Source: Helicobacteraceae bacterium
GTDB lineage: Bacteria > Campylobacterota > Campylobacteria > Campylobacterales > SZUA-545
NCBI GenBank assembly: GCA_031268655.1
Contig: JAIRWX010000042.1
Coordinates: forward strand, 1 to 35,327
Direction: 5' to 3'
Length of the DNA stretch: 35,327 nt
Positions 24,109-32,400 of this stretch are shown piece after piece; within the stretch, counting starts at the first letter, position 1; each line of letters opens with the position of its first letter. The notes under the pieces were generated by a model, which was not told the DNA's origin, did not search any database, and worked only from the letters and a program-made list of their open reading frames with translations. The translations under genes and the position numbers were made by a program.

Positions 24109-24558
24109 CTACAACTTTTCGATCAGGATTTTTCTGGTTTCGCTCGACATGCGCGAAAACGCGGAGGCGTTTGCCAACGCGACAATCGTCTTGTTCTTGA
24201 AAAAACGAACTTTAACAAGCGCGAAGCCCAGCTTCGCCAGATCCTCTCTTAACTGCCGATCGTCGCCGTTTTTCGCCTCGTCGAGCTTAACCCAGACGCT
24301 CGGAACAAGGCTCTGAAGCGTTTGCGCGTTTGTAGCTAAAATCTCGATATAGCCCATTTTCAGCGCGACTAGTCCGCCTTCGCCTTCAAACATATCCGAC
24401 TTTGCGATCGTTCCCAGATGCGCTCCGCTCTTTTTAAGCGTTTCACTCGCTTGAACCGCGTCGTTTGCGAGCTCCGCGTCGTTAAAGGCGTATTTATAGA
24501 CCTTTTCAAAAGCAAAGATCGAAAGAAAAACAGAGAAAAACAGAGCGAACAGTCTCAT
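24109..24558 (-). CDS. Predicted exported protein of unknown function
   Basis: This 149-residue protein has an N-terminal hydrophobic signal (MRLFALFFSVFLSIFA). The mature part is helical and charged, with no cysteines and no motif I recognise. The ATG overlaps the last codon and stop of bioD (ATGA), so it is co-translated with bioD but is unlikely to act in biotin synthesis because it is exported or anchored. The segment SVWVKLDEAKNGDDRQLREDLAKLGFALVKVRFFKNKTIVAL suggests a small alpha/beta fold. No further inference is justified. Confidence 0.75.
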   Translation of the reverse strand: MRLFALFFSVFLSIFAFEKVYKYAFNDAELANDAVQASETLKKSGAHLGTIAKSDMFEGEGGLVALKMGYIEILATNAQTLQSLVPSVWVKLDEAKNGDDRQLREDLAKLGFALVKVRFFKNKTIVALANASAFSRMSSETRKILIEKL

Positions 24559-25190
24559 GCGATCAACAGATCCGCCAGAGCCGTTACATCTCTGTCCAAT
24601 CGATAAACCTTGGCAAATCTGCGCGTTAAATAGGGGGCGGCGATCAGTTCAAATTCGGCTAGATCGCGCGCGTTGATCGCCCACAACGGCAAAATGTCCA
24701 AACGCTTTTCGACCGCCTCGAGCGTCGTTAAGAGATCGTGAATCATACCCAGCCGATCGGGCGCGATCAAAAGCGTCTTCGCGTCGTATCTTTTTGCCAG
24801 ATCGACGCTGAACAACCGGTCGTCGATCGGCGCGAGCGCGCCGCCGGCGCCCTCTATCATTACGAGATCGCTCGCCTTTCTCAGCCGCTCAAACGCCGCG
24901 TCGATCGCGTCCCAATCAATCGGCTTGTCGCCTCGCGCCACCGCGGGCGCGGCGGGAAGCCTGAAGCGAACGGGGCAGATTGTCTCGAGATCAAATTCGA
25001 CGGCAAAAGCGCGCGCCGTTTCTTGCAGCGCCTTAGCGTCCGACGGCAAATCGATTACGCCCGTTTCGATCGGTTTGAACGGCGCGACCTTTAGTCCCAG
25101 CTTCGCGTAGCAAGCGATCAAAGCGCAGGCGGCGTAGGTTTTACCAACCCCCGTTCCTGTCGCGGAGATAAAAACGACTCTGCCGTTCAC
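24555..25190 (-). CDS. bioD: Dethiobiotin synthase
   Basis: This 211-residue cytoplasmic enzyme makes dethiobiotin from 7,8-diaminopelargonate, CO2 and ATP. It shows the P-loop GTGVGKT (12-18), the catalytic PFKPIETG region (K39 and the following E-T-G), MIEGAGG (111-117) that lines the nucleotide site, and DRLGMIHDLLTTLEA, matching the LG-x-IN-x-x-LLT pattern of the family. The usual GG-LL-P is GGALAP here, a conservative change. No other bio genes are in the window, so the pathway genes are scattered. It is followed, with a 4-base overlap, by the exported protein gene. Confidence 0.93.
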   Translation of the reverse strand: MNGRVVFISATGTGVGKTYAACALIACYAKLGLKVAPFKPIETGVIDLPSDAKALQETARAFAVEFDLETICPVRFRLPAAPAVARGDKPIDWDAIDAAFERLRKASDLVMIEGAGGALAPIDDRLFSVDLAKRYDAKTLLIAPDRLGMIHDLLTTLEAVEKRLDILPLWAINARDLAEFELIAAPYLTRRFAKVYRLDRDVTALADLLIA

Positions 25191-25266
25191 GCGAAACTAA
25201 ACCATGCCAAAAGAGGGCAAGCAAGAGACATATCAAACCAACTTTCCCGTAAAAGACAAATTTGCG

Positions 25267-25294
25267 GCGCGCCGAACGGCGAACTTCGGCGCGC
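25267..25294 (-). terminator. Hairpin downstream of pckA
   Basis: GCGCGCCGAA (25267-25276) pairs perfectly with TTCGGCGCGC (25285-25294) around an 8-base loop, 20 bases after the pckA stop. The TTTGC and GCAAA flanks could extend the stem past a small bulge. The T-run on the minus strand is interrupted, so termination may be partial. The 122-base gap to bioD holds no other clear signal. Confidence 0.5.
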
Positions 25295-25312
25295 AAACGC
25301 AAAACTTTGAAG

Positions 25313-26890
25313 CTACGCTTTCGGTCCCGCGGCGCTGAAATCAAACGCGCTGTTGCCGCTCTGATAACGTTTGAAGTTTTTCACGAACTCCAGAGCGAGC
25401 TTTTTCGCCGTCGCGTCGTACGCCGCTTTATCCGCCCACGCGCTCTTGGGATCTAAAATAGCGCCGTCCACGCCCTCCAAGCTTTCAGGTATCGCCAGAT
25501 TGAAAATCGGAGTCGTCTTAAATCTAGACCTCTCGATCGAGCCGTTAAGGATCGCGTTTATGCAGCCGCGCGTCGTTTTAATGCTCATTCGTTTACCCAC
25601 GCCGTACGCCCCGCCGCTAAGTCCGGTATTTACCAGATAGACGTTGACTTTATGCTTGTCGATCTTTTCGCCCAGCAGTTTGGCGTAATCGGTCGGATGA
25701 AGCGTCATAAACACCTCGCCGAAGCAGGCGCTAAAGGTCGTTTGCGGTTCGGTAACGCCCCGCTCCGTGCCGGCGACTTTCGCGGTATAGCCGCTTAAAA
25801 AATAGTACATCGCCTGCTCTTTCGTCAGCTTTGCCACCGGCGGCAGCACGCCAAAAGCGTCGTACGAGAGAAAGATGATGTTGCTTGGATGGCCCGCTTT
25901 AAGCGTCTTTTCGTGGTTTGCTATGTGTTCGATAGGATAGCTTACGCGGGTATTTTCCGTCTTGCTTCCGTCGTCGTAATCCACGCTCTTGTCGGCGCGT
26001 ATTACCACGTTTTCCAACAACGCGTCGCGCCTGATCGCCGCGTAGATTTCAGGTTCGCTGTTTGGATCGAGTTTGATCGTTTTGGCGTAGCAGCCGCCCT
26101 CAAAGTTGAATACGCCGTCGTCGTCCCAGCCGTGCTCGTCGTCGCCGATCAATCTGCGCGCGGGATCGGTTGAGAGCGTCGTTTTACCCGTGCCGGAGAG
26201 TCCAAAAAAGAGCGCCGTATCGCCCTTTTCGCCTACGTTCGCCGAGCAGTGCATAGAGAGGATATTTTGCAGCGGCAACCAGTAGTTCATCATGGTGAAC
26301 ACGCCCTTTTTCATCTCGCCGCCATAAAACGTGCCGCCGATCAGAGCGATATTTTCCTCTATGTTAAACACGATAAACACCTCAGAGTTGTGCCCGCGTT
26401 TTTTATAGTCGTCGTCAACCGCTTTGCAGGCGTTATAGACGACAAAATCGGGCTTGTAGCTTTCCAGGTCTTGTTTATCGGGACGGATAAACATATTGGT
26501 TACGAAGTGGTGCTGCCACGCCAGCTCCGTGATAAAACGCACGCTTTTGCGGGTTTTGGCGTTTGCGCCCGCGTAGCCGTCGAACACATAAATATCCTTG
26601 CCGCTCAAACGTTTCTTGACGATCGCGAACAGATCGTCGAACGCCTCTTTGGAGGTCGGCTGATTGACCTTGCCCCAAGCGATATATTTTTGCGACGGAT
26701 CGGCTTTCACAAAGTACTTATCCTTGGGACTGCGGCCGGTGAATTTACCCGTATCGACCGCCGCCGCGCCGCTTTTGGTTACGACGACTTCGTCGCTCGC
26801 AAGCTCGCGCTCGTAAATCTCGTTGTACGAGAGGTTGCGATAAACCTTCCCCGCCGAATCGAGTTTCAGCTCTTTTGCCCAATCGATCAT
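25313..26890 (-). CDS. pckA: Phosphoenolpyruvate carboxykinase (ATP)
   Basis: This 525-residue enzyme of gluconeogenesis converts oxaloacetate and ATP to phosphoenolpyruvate, CO2 and ADP. Motifs of the ATP-type family are all present: TGRSPKDKY (51-59), the substrate and metal region with HSEVFIVF-type sequence near 167-175, [11 protein letters not shown] (186-196), the P-loop GLSGTGKTT (230-238), and the metal-binding [22 protein letters not shown] (249-270). A perfect AAGGAGG lies seven bases before the ATG, so strong translation is expected. The gene is monocistronic, with its own upstream control region shared divergently with the gene at 27025 and a hairpin after its stop. Confidence 0.97.
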   Translation of the reverse strand: MIDWAKELKLDSAGKVYRNLSYNEIYERELASDEVVVTKSGAAAVDTGKFTGRSPKDKYFVKADPSQKYIAWGKVNQPTSKEAFDDLFAIVKKRLSGKDIYVFDGYAGANAKTRKSVRFITELAWQHHFVTNMFIRPDKQDLESYKPDFVVYNACKAVDDDYKKRGHNSEVFIVFNIEENIALIGGTFYGGEMKKGVFTMMNYWLPLQNILSMHCSANVGEKGDTALFFGLSGTGKTTLSTDPARRLIGDDEHGWDDDGVFNFEGGCYAKTIKLDPNSEPEIYAAIRRDALLENVVIRADKSVDYDDGSKTENTRVSYPIEHIANHEKTLKAGHPSNIIFLSYDAFGVLPPVAKLTKEQAMYYFLSGYTAKVAGTERGVTEPQTTFSACFGEVFMTLHPTDYAKLLGEKIDKHKVNVYLVNTGLSGGAYGVGKRMSIKTTRGCINAILNGSIERSRFKTTPIFNLAIPESLEGVDGAILDPKSAWADKAAYDATAKKLALEFVKNFKRYQSGNSAFDFSAAGPKA

Positions 26891-26928
26891 TAACGCCTCC
26901 TTGTAATGTTTTGAGTAGTTTAGAAAGG

Positions 26929-26934
26929 TTTATA
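26929..26934 (-). promoter_or_regulatory. Candidate -10 element for pckA
   Basis: TATAAA on the minus strand (26934-26929) lies in an AT-rich tract about 40 bases upstream of the pckA ATG. No strong -35 box is evident. The 134-base divergent region 26891-27024 contains nothing else clear except TACAAT at 27010-27015 on the plus strand. Confidence 0.35.
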
Positions 26935-27009
26935 TTAAAATTGCGGGCTTTAACCATTGCTTAGGGACAGAAAAGTTCTTTATTTGCGTGCTTTTTAGTC
27001 GCGCGCGGT

Positions 27010-27015
27010 TACAAT
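27010..27015 (+). promoter_or_regulatory. Candidate -10 element, possible leaderless transcript
   Basis: TACAAT ends ten bases before the ATG at 27025. No Shine-Dalgarno sequence precedes this ATG, and a start site 6-7 bases after the hexamer would leave a leader of only about 3 bases. TTGCGT at 26984-26989 is a poor -35, 20 bases away. Confidence 0.25.
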
Positions 27016-27024
27016 GCCGCCTAA

Positions 27025-28797
27025 ATGGGCAGATTGCTGATAGCGCTATTTCTCGTCTCGTTCGCGTTTGCGGAAGAGTTTGACTATCGCGTATTAGACG
27101 CGAGCGGCAAACCGGAGCGAATACGGCTGTTTCTCGGCGAAAAGTGGATAGCCATAAACCACGCGCCCGCCGTCGTCGGCTTGAATATCAACGAAGACGA
27201 AAACTATATCGAGGTCGCCGCGCTGCGCAAAAGCGGCAAGGGACTTGTAGAGATCGCGCCGCTTGGCGTAAGCGACAGCCGCTATATATCCTTTGAGATA
27301 GTCGATCGGACAAAGCCCGACGCGTTTAGATGGATTATAGAGGACATTGCGCCCGACGCGCCGCCCGCGTTGAGCGATCCGCCATATGGAACGCTGACGG
27401 CGGAAAACGGCTTTGTCGCCTATTCGGGCGAGCCGAAGGGCGTTTTTTTCGCCGCGTACGCGTCTAAAGACAATAGGCTTGTCAAAAAACAGATAGCCGT
27501 AACCGAACGCGGGCTGATCGCGCTGGACGCGGCGCTAGAAACGCGGGAGGGCGAAAGAACGCGCCTCTCTTTCTCGTCGGCTTTCAAGTTTGATCCGCTA
27601 ATCGCGCTCGCGCCGACGAAAGGCAGAGCCTATATCGACGATAAAGGGCTGACCTTTATCGCAAACGAAGAGGCGGAGGGAAACGATCTGATTGTTTTTA
27701 TTCCGTTCAAAGGCGCGGAGCCGATTACGATCGCCGTCAAGATCGTTAAGCGATCGTTTGAGTTTATCGAGGCGGACAAAACTATGAAAGCGCCTCGATC
27801 GCAAACGATCGACGGCGTTTTTAGGACGATAAACACATTGGCGGGCGGCGGGTTTAGCGTCGAATTGCGAGATACGCAAAGCAGGCTTTTGCTGGCTCTC
27901 TTTGCGCCGCCCTCGGCAAAACTGACGCGGAGCGAAGGGGGCGGCTACGCGGCGATCGGCGAAGGTATAGCAATCTTCGTCGAGAACAACGCGAGCGCGC
28001 GCGTCGAGGTCGGCAAAAGCCGAATATTGATCGAGTCGCCCTCCGTTATCGCTATGTTAAGCGGGGGCGCGATCGAAGCAAAGACGGGACGCGGCTTACT
28101 ATACGCCGATCGCTACGGCGTTCGTCTTGCCGACGGCGACGCAGCCTATCCGTTTTTACCCGACGGCAGCGAGGCGCGCCTGAACGCGGAGGGCTTTTTT
28201 GCAAAGGCGATTTTGTTAAGCGAAGATCGCTTTTTGCCTTTTGGGTGGATCTATGGCGAGGACGCTGAGGGCGAGCTGTCGCGCCTTACGATCATCGACG
28301 AAAACGAGGCGCTTTTGCGCGCGAAATGGGGCGGCGAGGCGGCGGTCGAGTATGGCGGAGAAAGTTTTGTCGCGTCGCCGATCAGATCGCGCAAAGTTAC
28401 GATATTTCTGCGATCGGGCTGGAATCCGTTTGTTCCAAGCGGCGATCTAACGTTGGATCAGCTTGTCGGCGTTACAAAAGCGATCGAAACCGCCGAAACG
28501 GATCGCGCCGCGCTTTGGGCGCAATACGACAGCCGCCTGAACCGATCGCTAAACCGCCTTCATCGGTTGCGCGCGGGGCAATTGTATCAGCTTTACGCCG
28601 CGCGGGAGGGCGCGATCGACCTTGTCGTTTCGCCGCAAAGTCCGATCTGGCTTACTAACTCGCGCTATGTCGGCGTAAGCGAAAATGAAAACGCGCCGCT
28701 AACGCTGCCCGAAGGTTTTCGCATCATAGACTTTGGCGGTTTTGAGGCGCAAAATTATCAAGCAGGCGAGTTTTATCGGCTGGTGCGCGCCAAATGA
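27025..28797 (+). CDS. Exported protein of unknown function, beta-rich, 590 aa
   Basis: A clear signal peptide (MGRLLIALFLVSFAFA, predicted cleavage before EEFDY) is followed by about 570 residues dominated by short alternating beta-type stretches with many Asp/Glu/Lys turns and no cysteine pairs. I do not recognise a catalytic motif. Near residues 470-490 the pattern FLRSGWNPFVPSGDLTLDQL, followed by WAQYDSRLN and later LRAGQLYQLYA, resembles the GWN...W-x-YD...GxGFW-type repeat seen in surface proteins of sulfur-oxidising Campylobacterota. That similarity is from memory and weak. The stop codon overlaps the ATG of the following lipoprotein gene (ATGA), so the two form one unit and probably act together in the periplasm or at the outer membrane. 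No ribosome site is visible at the start. Confidence 0.8.
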   Translation: MGRLLIALFLVSFAFAEEFDYRVLDASGKPERIRLFLGEKWIAINHAPAVVGLNINEDENYIEVAALRKSGKGLVEIAPLGVSDSRYISFEIVDRTKPDAFRWIIEDIAPDAPPALSDPPYGTLTAENGFVAYSGEPKGVFFAAYASKDNRLVKKQIAVTERGLIALDAALETREGERTRLSFSSAFKFDPLIALAPTKGRAYIDDKGLTFIANEEAEGNDLIVFIPFKGAEPITIAVKIVKRSFEFIEADKTMKAPRSQTIDGVFRTINTLAGGGFSVELRDTQSRLLLALFAPPSAKLTRSEGGGYAAIGEGIAIFVENNASARVEVGKSRILIESPSVIAMLSGGAIEAKTGRGLLYADRYGVRLADGDAAYPFLPDGSEARLNAEGFFAKAILLSEDRFLPFGWIYGEDAEGELSRLTIIDENEALLRAKWGGEAAVEYGGESFVASPIRSRKVTIFLRSGWNPFVPSGDLTLDQLVGVTKAIETAETDRAALWAQYDSRLNRSLNRLHRLRAGQLYQLYAAREGAIDLVVSPQSPIWLTNSRYVGVSENENAPLTLPEGFRIIDFGGFEAQNYQAGEFYRLVRAK

Positions 28798-29120
28798 GAG
28801 CTCTCTATGCGATTGTCATTTTGGCGCTTACGGGCTGCGGGGACGCGCGTTTAAACGAACGCGAAAGCGAAACTCCCGTAGGCGAATTGGCTGGCGAGGG
28901 CAGTTTCGCCGTTGCGGGCGGATCAAAAGCGCGCCTCTACGTCGCCAATCAAGCGCGAGCAAGCGGAGAACTGCCAATAGCGATCACCGACGGCGAAAGT
29001 TTTTTGGCGCAGATCGACGGCGCGTTTAGCGGCGAGACGATCTATATCGAAATTAACGGGATTGTCCGCAATGTTTTTATCGAGGTAAAAGCGGGCGAAA
29101 CGCAGTTTATCGCGCCGTGA
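28794..29120 (+). CDS. Small lipoprotein partner of the exported 590-aa protein
   Basis: This 108-residue protein begins with a lipoprotein signal (MRALYAIVILALTGC, lipobox LTGC with the acylated Cys15). The mature part has G16, D17 after the cysteine and is beta-rich: GSFAVAGGSKARLYVA, PIAITDGESFLAQIDG, GETIYIEINGIVRNVFIEVKAGE. This resembles a small carboxypeptidase-regulatory-like or immunoglobulin-like domain. It overlaps the previous gene by four bases. The arrangement of a soluble exported protein plus a lipoprotein suggests membrane tethering of the larger protein (inference). Its function is unknown. Confidence 0.8.
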   Translation: MRALYAIVILALTGCGDARLNERESETPVGELAGEGSFAVAGGSKARLYVANQARASGELPIAITDGESFLAQIDGAFSGETIYIEINGIVRNVFIEVKAGETQFIAP

Positions 29121-29248
29121 TAATTGCAAAGCCTGCAATTTGCTTTGCGAAGCTCTCGGTCGTTTTATCGCGCAACGAAGAGAGGAATCCGTCGCTCTTA
29201 GACGACTACCTTGCGATCGGCAAGAGCGCTATCCTTTTTCGCGCTTGA
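29117..29248 (+). CDS. Possible small ORF or decayed gene after the lipoprotein
   Basis: A GTG at 29117 overlaps the lipoprotein stop (GTGA), and the frame stays open for 43 codons to a TGA at 29246-29248 with host-like codon choice (ERNPSLLDDYLAIGKSAILF). In another frame about 29255-29314 reads IDAIRGAFAIIKFDENAAT and then stops. The two pieces could be a frameshifted remnant of one gene. No family is recognised and no ribosome site is clear, so this is uncertain. The rest of the 29249-29400 gap holds the promoter listed next. Confidence 0.2.
   Translation: MIIAKPAICFAKLSVVLSRNEERNPSLLDDYLAIGKSAILFRA
29126..29148 (+). terminator. Weak hairpin after the lipoprotein gene
   Basis: GCAAAGC (29126-29132) pairs with GCTTTGC (29142-29148) around nine bases, starting six bases after the lipoprotein stop. 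There is no T-run after it, so it may only pause transcription or protect the message. Confidence 0.3.
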
Positions 29249-29321
29249 TAACCGATCGACGCGATACGCGGCGCGTTTGCGATCATAAAGTTTGACGAAA
29301 ACGCGGCGACTTAACGTCTGT

Positions 29322-29350
29322 TTGGTTAGGCATTAAGCGGAGTTTATTGT
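29322..29350 (+). promoter_or_regulatory. Promoter for the activase fusion gene
   Basis: TTGGTT (29322-29327) and TATTGT (29345-29350) are spaced by 17 bases. Transcription near 29357 fits the ATG at 29401 and excludes the in-frame TTG at 29347 as the start. Confidence 0.4.
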
Positions 29351-29400
29351 ATTATCCAAGAGTTATACGACAAAATTTGAACGCCTGGGCTTCTTGCGTT

Positions 29401-32400
29401 ATGAAAATAATGAAAATGGAAGAAGAAATTTACCGCGTCGGCATAGACGTAGGATCAACCACGATTAAAACGATCGCGATCGATTACAGAAACGCGATCT
29501 TGTTCAAATCCTACGACAGGCACTATTCAGAGGTGCGCGAAACGGCGGCGCGAAGCGTTAGCAAACTTGCCGAAAGCGGCGCGCTGCCGCCGAAGGCAAA
29601 AGTCGCGGTAACGATCACGGGGTCTGGCGGCGTAGGCATAGCGGAACTCTTGGGGTTTGGGTTTGTGCAGGAGGTGATCGCCTGCGCCAAAGCGATCGAA
29701 ACCTTTGCGCCGCGCACCGACGTAGCTATAGAGCTTGGCGGCGAGGACGCGAAGATCACTTTTTTAACCAACGGCGCGGAGCAGAGAATGAACGGTTCGT
29801 GCGCCGGCGGCACGGGCGCGTTTATCGATCAGATGGCGACTCTGCTTCAAACCGACGCCGAAGGCTTAAACGATCTGGCAAGCCGCGCAAGTAACATCTA
29901 CCCGATCGCGGCGCGTTGCGGAGTGTTCGCCAAAACCGACATTCAGCCGCTTCTCAACGAAGGCGCGCCGCGCGAGGATATAGCGCTCTCGACTCTGCAG
30001 GCTGTGGCGCATCAAACCATCAGCGGACTCGCATGCGGGCGTAAGATTCGCGGTAACGTCGCCTTTCTGGGCGGTCCGTTGAACTTCCTGCCGGAACTTA
30101 AAAAACGATTTATTGAAACCTTGCGGTTAAAGCCGGAAAATATCGTCGTAACGCAAGACAGCGAGCTTTTTGTGGCAATCGGCGCGGCGTTGTACTGCGA
30201 CCTCGGGCAGATACGCCCGTTTTCGCAGGTTTCCGAAGCCTTTGCGCGGCTTGCGACTATCAAAGCTCCGAATACAAGCGCGCTCAGGCCGCTCTTTGCA
30301 AACGAAGCGGAAAAAGCGGCGTTCGACGAACGCCACAGCCGCGCGAAGGTAAAACGCGCAAACCTATCCGAATATCGCGGCGCGGCTTTTTTGGGCGTGG
30401 ACGGCGGATCCACCACCACCAAAGCCGTTTTGATCGGAGAAAACAACGAGCTGCTGTTCGAGCGCTACGGCGGCAACGAGGGCGATCCGATCAAAGCGGT
30501 CGGCGCGATCCTAGAAAGCCTGTACGCGTCGCTGCCCGAAGCGGTTAAGATCGTCGCATCCTCCGTTACGGGTTACGGCGAGGCGTTAATCCGAGAAGCC
30601 TTTAAGCTGGACTTTTCAGAAGTGGAGACGATAGCGCATTACAAAGCCGCCGAGTATTTTTTGCCGGGCGTGGATTTTATACTCGACATTGGCGGGCAGG
30701 ACATGAAGTGCCTGCGCATAAAAGAAGGCGCGATAGACAATATCCTGCTGAACGAAGCGTGCTCTTCGGGTTGCGGATCATTTCTTGAAACCTTTGCACG
30801 ATCGGTTCAAACGCCGATCGAAGAGTTTGCGAAAGCGGCGCTGAAATCGCGCGCGCCCTCCGATCTGGGTTCGCGCTGCACGGTGTTTATGAATTCCAGC
30901 GTGAAACAGGCGCAAAAAGAGGGCGCGTCGATAGCGGACATCTCCGCAGGACTCTCCTATTCGGTAATCAAAAACGCGCTGATCAAAGTTATCAAGCTGA
31001 AAAACCCCGAAGAGCTTGGCGAGAAGATCATCGCGCAGGGCGGCACATTCTACAACGACGCGGCGCTGCGCGCCTTCGAGCTTATCTCCGGACGCGAGGC
31101 GATCCGCCCCGACATCGCGGGGCTGATGGGCGCGTTCGGATCGGCGTTGATCGCCAAGGAGCGCTGGCGGGGAGTTGAAATCAGCGCGATACTGCCCGCC
31201 GACGCGCTGCAAAACTTCAACGTGAAGCGATCAATGGCGCGATGCGGCTCGTGCGCCAACGCCTGCTCTCTGACGGTCAATCGTTTCTCGGACGGGCGGA
31301 GATTTATATCTGGAAATCGTTGCGAGCGCGGGGCGGGCAAAGCGAAAAGCGCGGATGATATGCCCGATCTGTACGCCTATAAATACAAGCGGATCTTCGA
31401 TTACGAACCGCGCAAGAACGCGCCGCTTGGCGTTATCGGCATTCCGCGCGCTCTTAATATCTACGAAAACTATCCGCTGTGGCATGTTTTTCTGACCGAG
31501 CTTGGCTTTGAAGTTAGGCTCTCCGCGCCCTCTTCCAAAGCGTTGTTGGAGCAGGGCTTGGACACTCTGCCTTCGGACACGGTCTGCTACCCTGCGAAAC
31601 TGGTGCACGGGCACATCGTCGATCTGATAAACAGCGGCGTAAAAACCATCTTCTATCCGTGCGTAATCTACGAAAAGAAAGAGTTCAAAGAGGCGAGCAA
31701 CCACTTCAACTGCCCCGTCGTTACCTCCTATCCGGAGCTTATTCGCAATAACATCGACTATCTGAAGCAAAATGGCGTGGAGCTGATTCAGCCGTTCTTG
31801 TCGCTCGACGATAAGGCAAAGCTGGCTAAACAGCTCGCGCGCGCCTTTCCCGACATTTCCGGCTTCGAAATCCGCCGCGCGCTTACGTTAGCGTGGAACG
31901 AACGCGAAAGAACGAGAGCCGACATAGCGAAAAAGGGCGAGGAGGTTGTCGAATTTCTTAAATCAAGCGGCAAGCGCGGCGTGGTTCTGTGCGGGCGACC
32001 CTATCATATTGATCCTGAGATTCATCACGGCATACCACAGATTATCGTCTCGCTCGGCATGGCGGTATTGACCGAAGATTCGATCGCGCATCTTGGCAAA
32101 CTCGACGCGCCTCTTCGCGTGGTCGATCAGTGGACGTATCACTCAAGACTATATCGCGCCGCCGCTTTCACGGCGGGCGAAGCCGCGATCGACGCGATCC
32201 ATCTTATCTCTTTTGGCTGCGGGCTGGATTCGATCGTATCCGATCAGATGCAGGAGATACTTTCGTTAAGCGGCAAAATATATACGGCGATCAAAATTGA
32301 CGAGGGCTCGAATTTAGGCGCTGCGCGCATTCGCATTCGGTCGCTCAAAGCGGCGCTGAACGATCGCGGCGATCGGCTGCAACGCTTCGCGGGGCTTAAC

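Noticed and set aside
29347-29400. Upstream TTG start for the activase fusion
   Set aside because: It sits inside the candidate -10 box and has no ribosome site. The ATG at 29401 lies well after the promoter.
31231-31770. Minus-strand 179-codon open frame inside the activase gene
   Set aside because: It is antisense to a well-supported conserved protein and its translation has no recognisable motif. Such shadow frames are common in GC-rich codon patterns.
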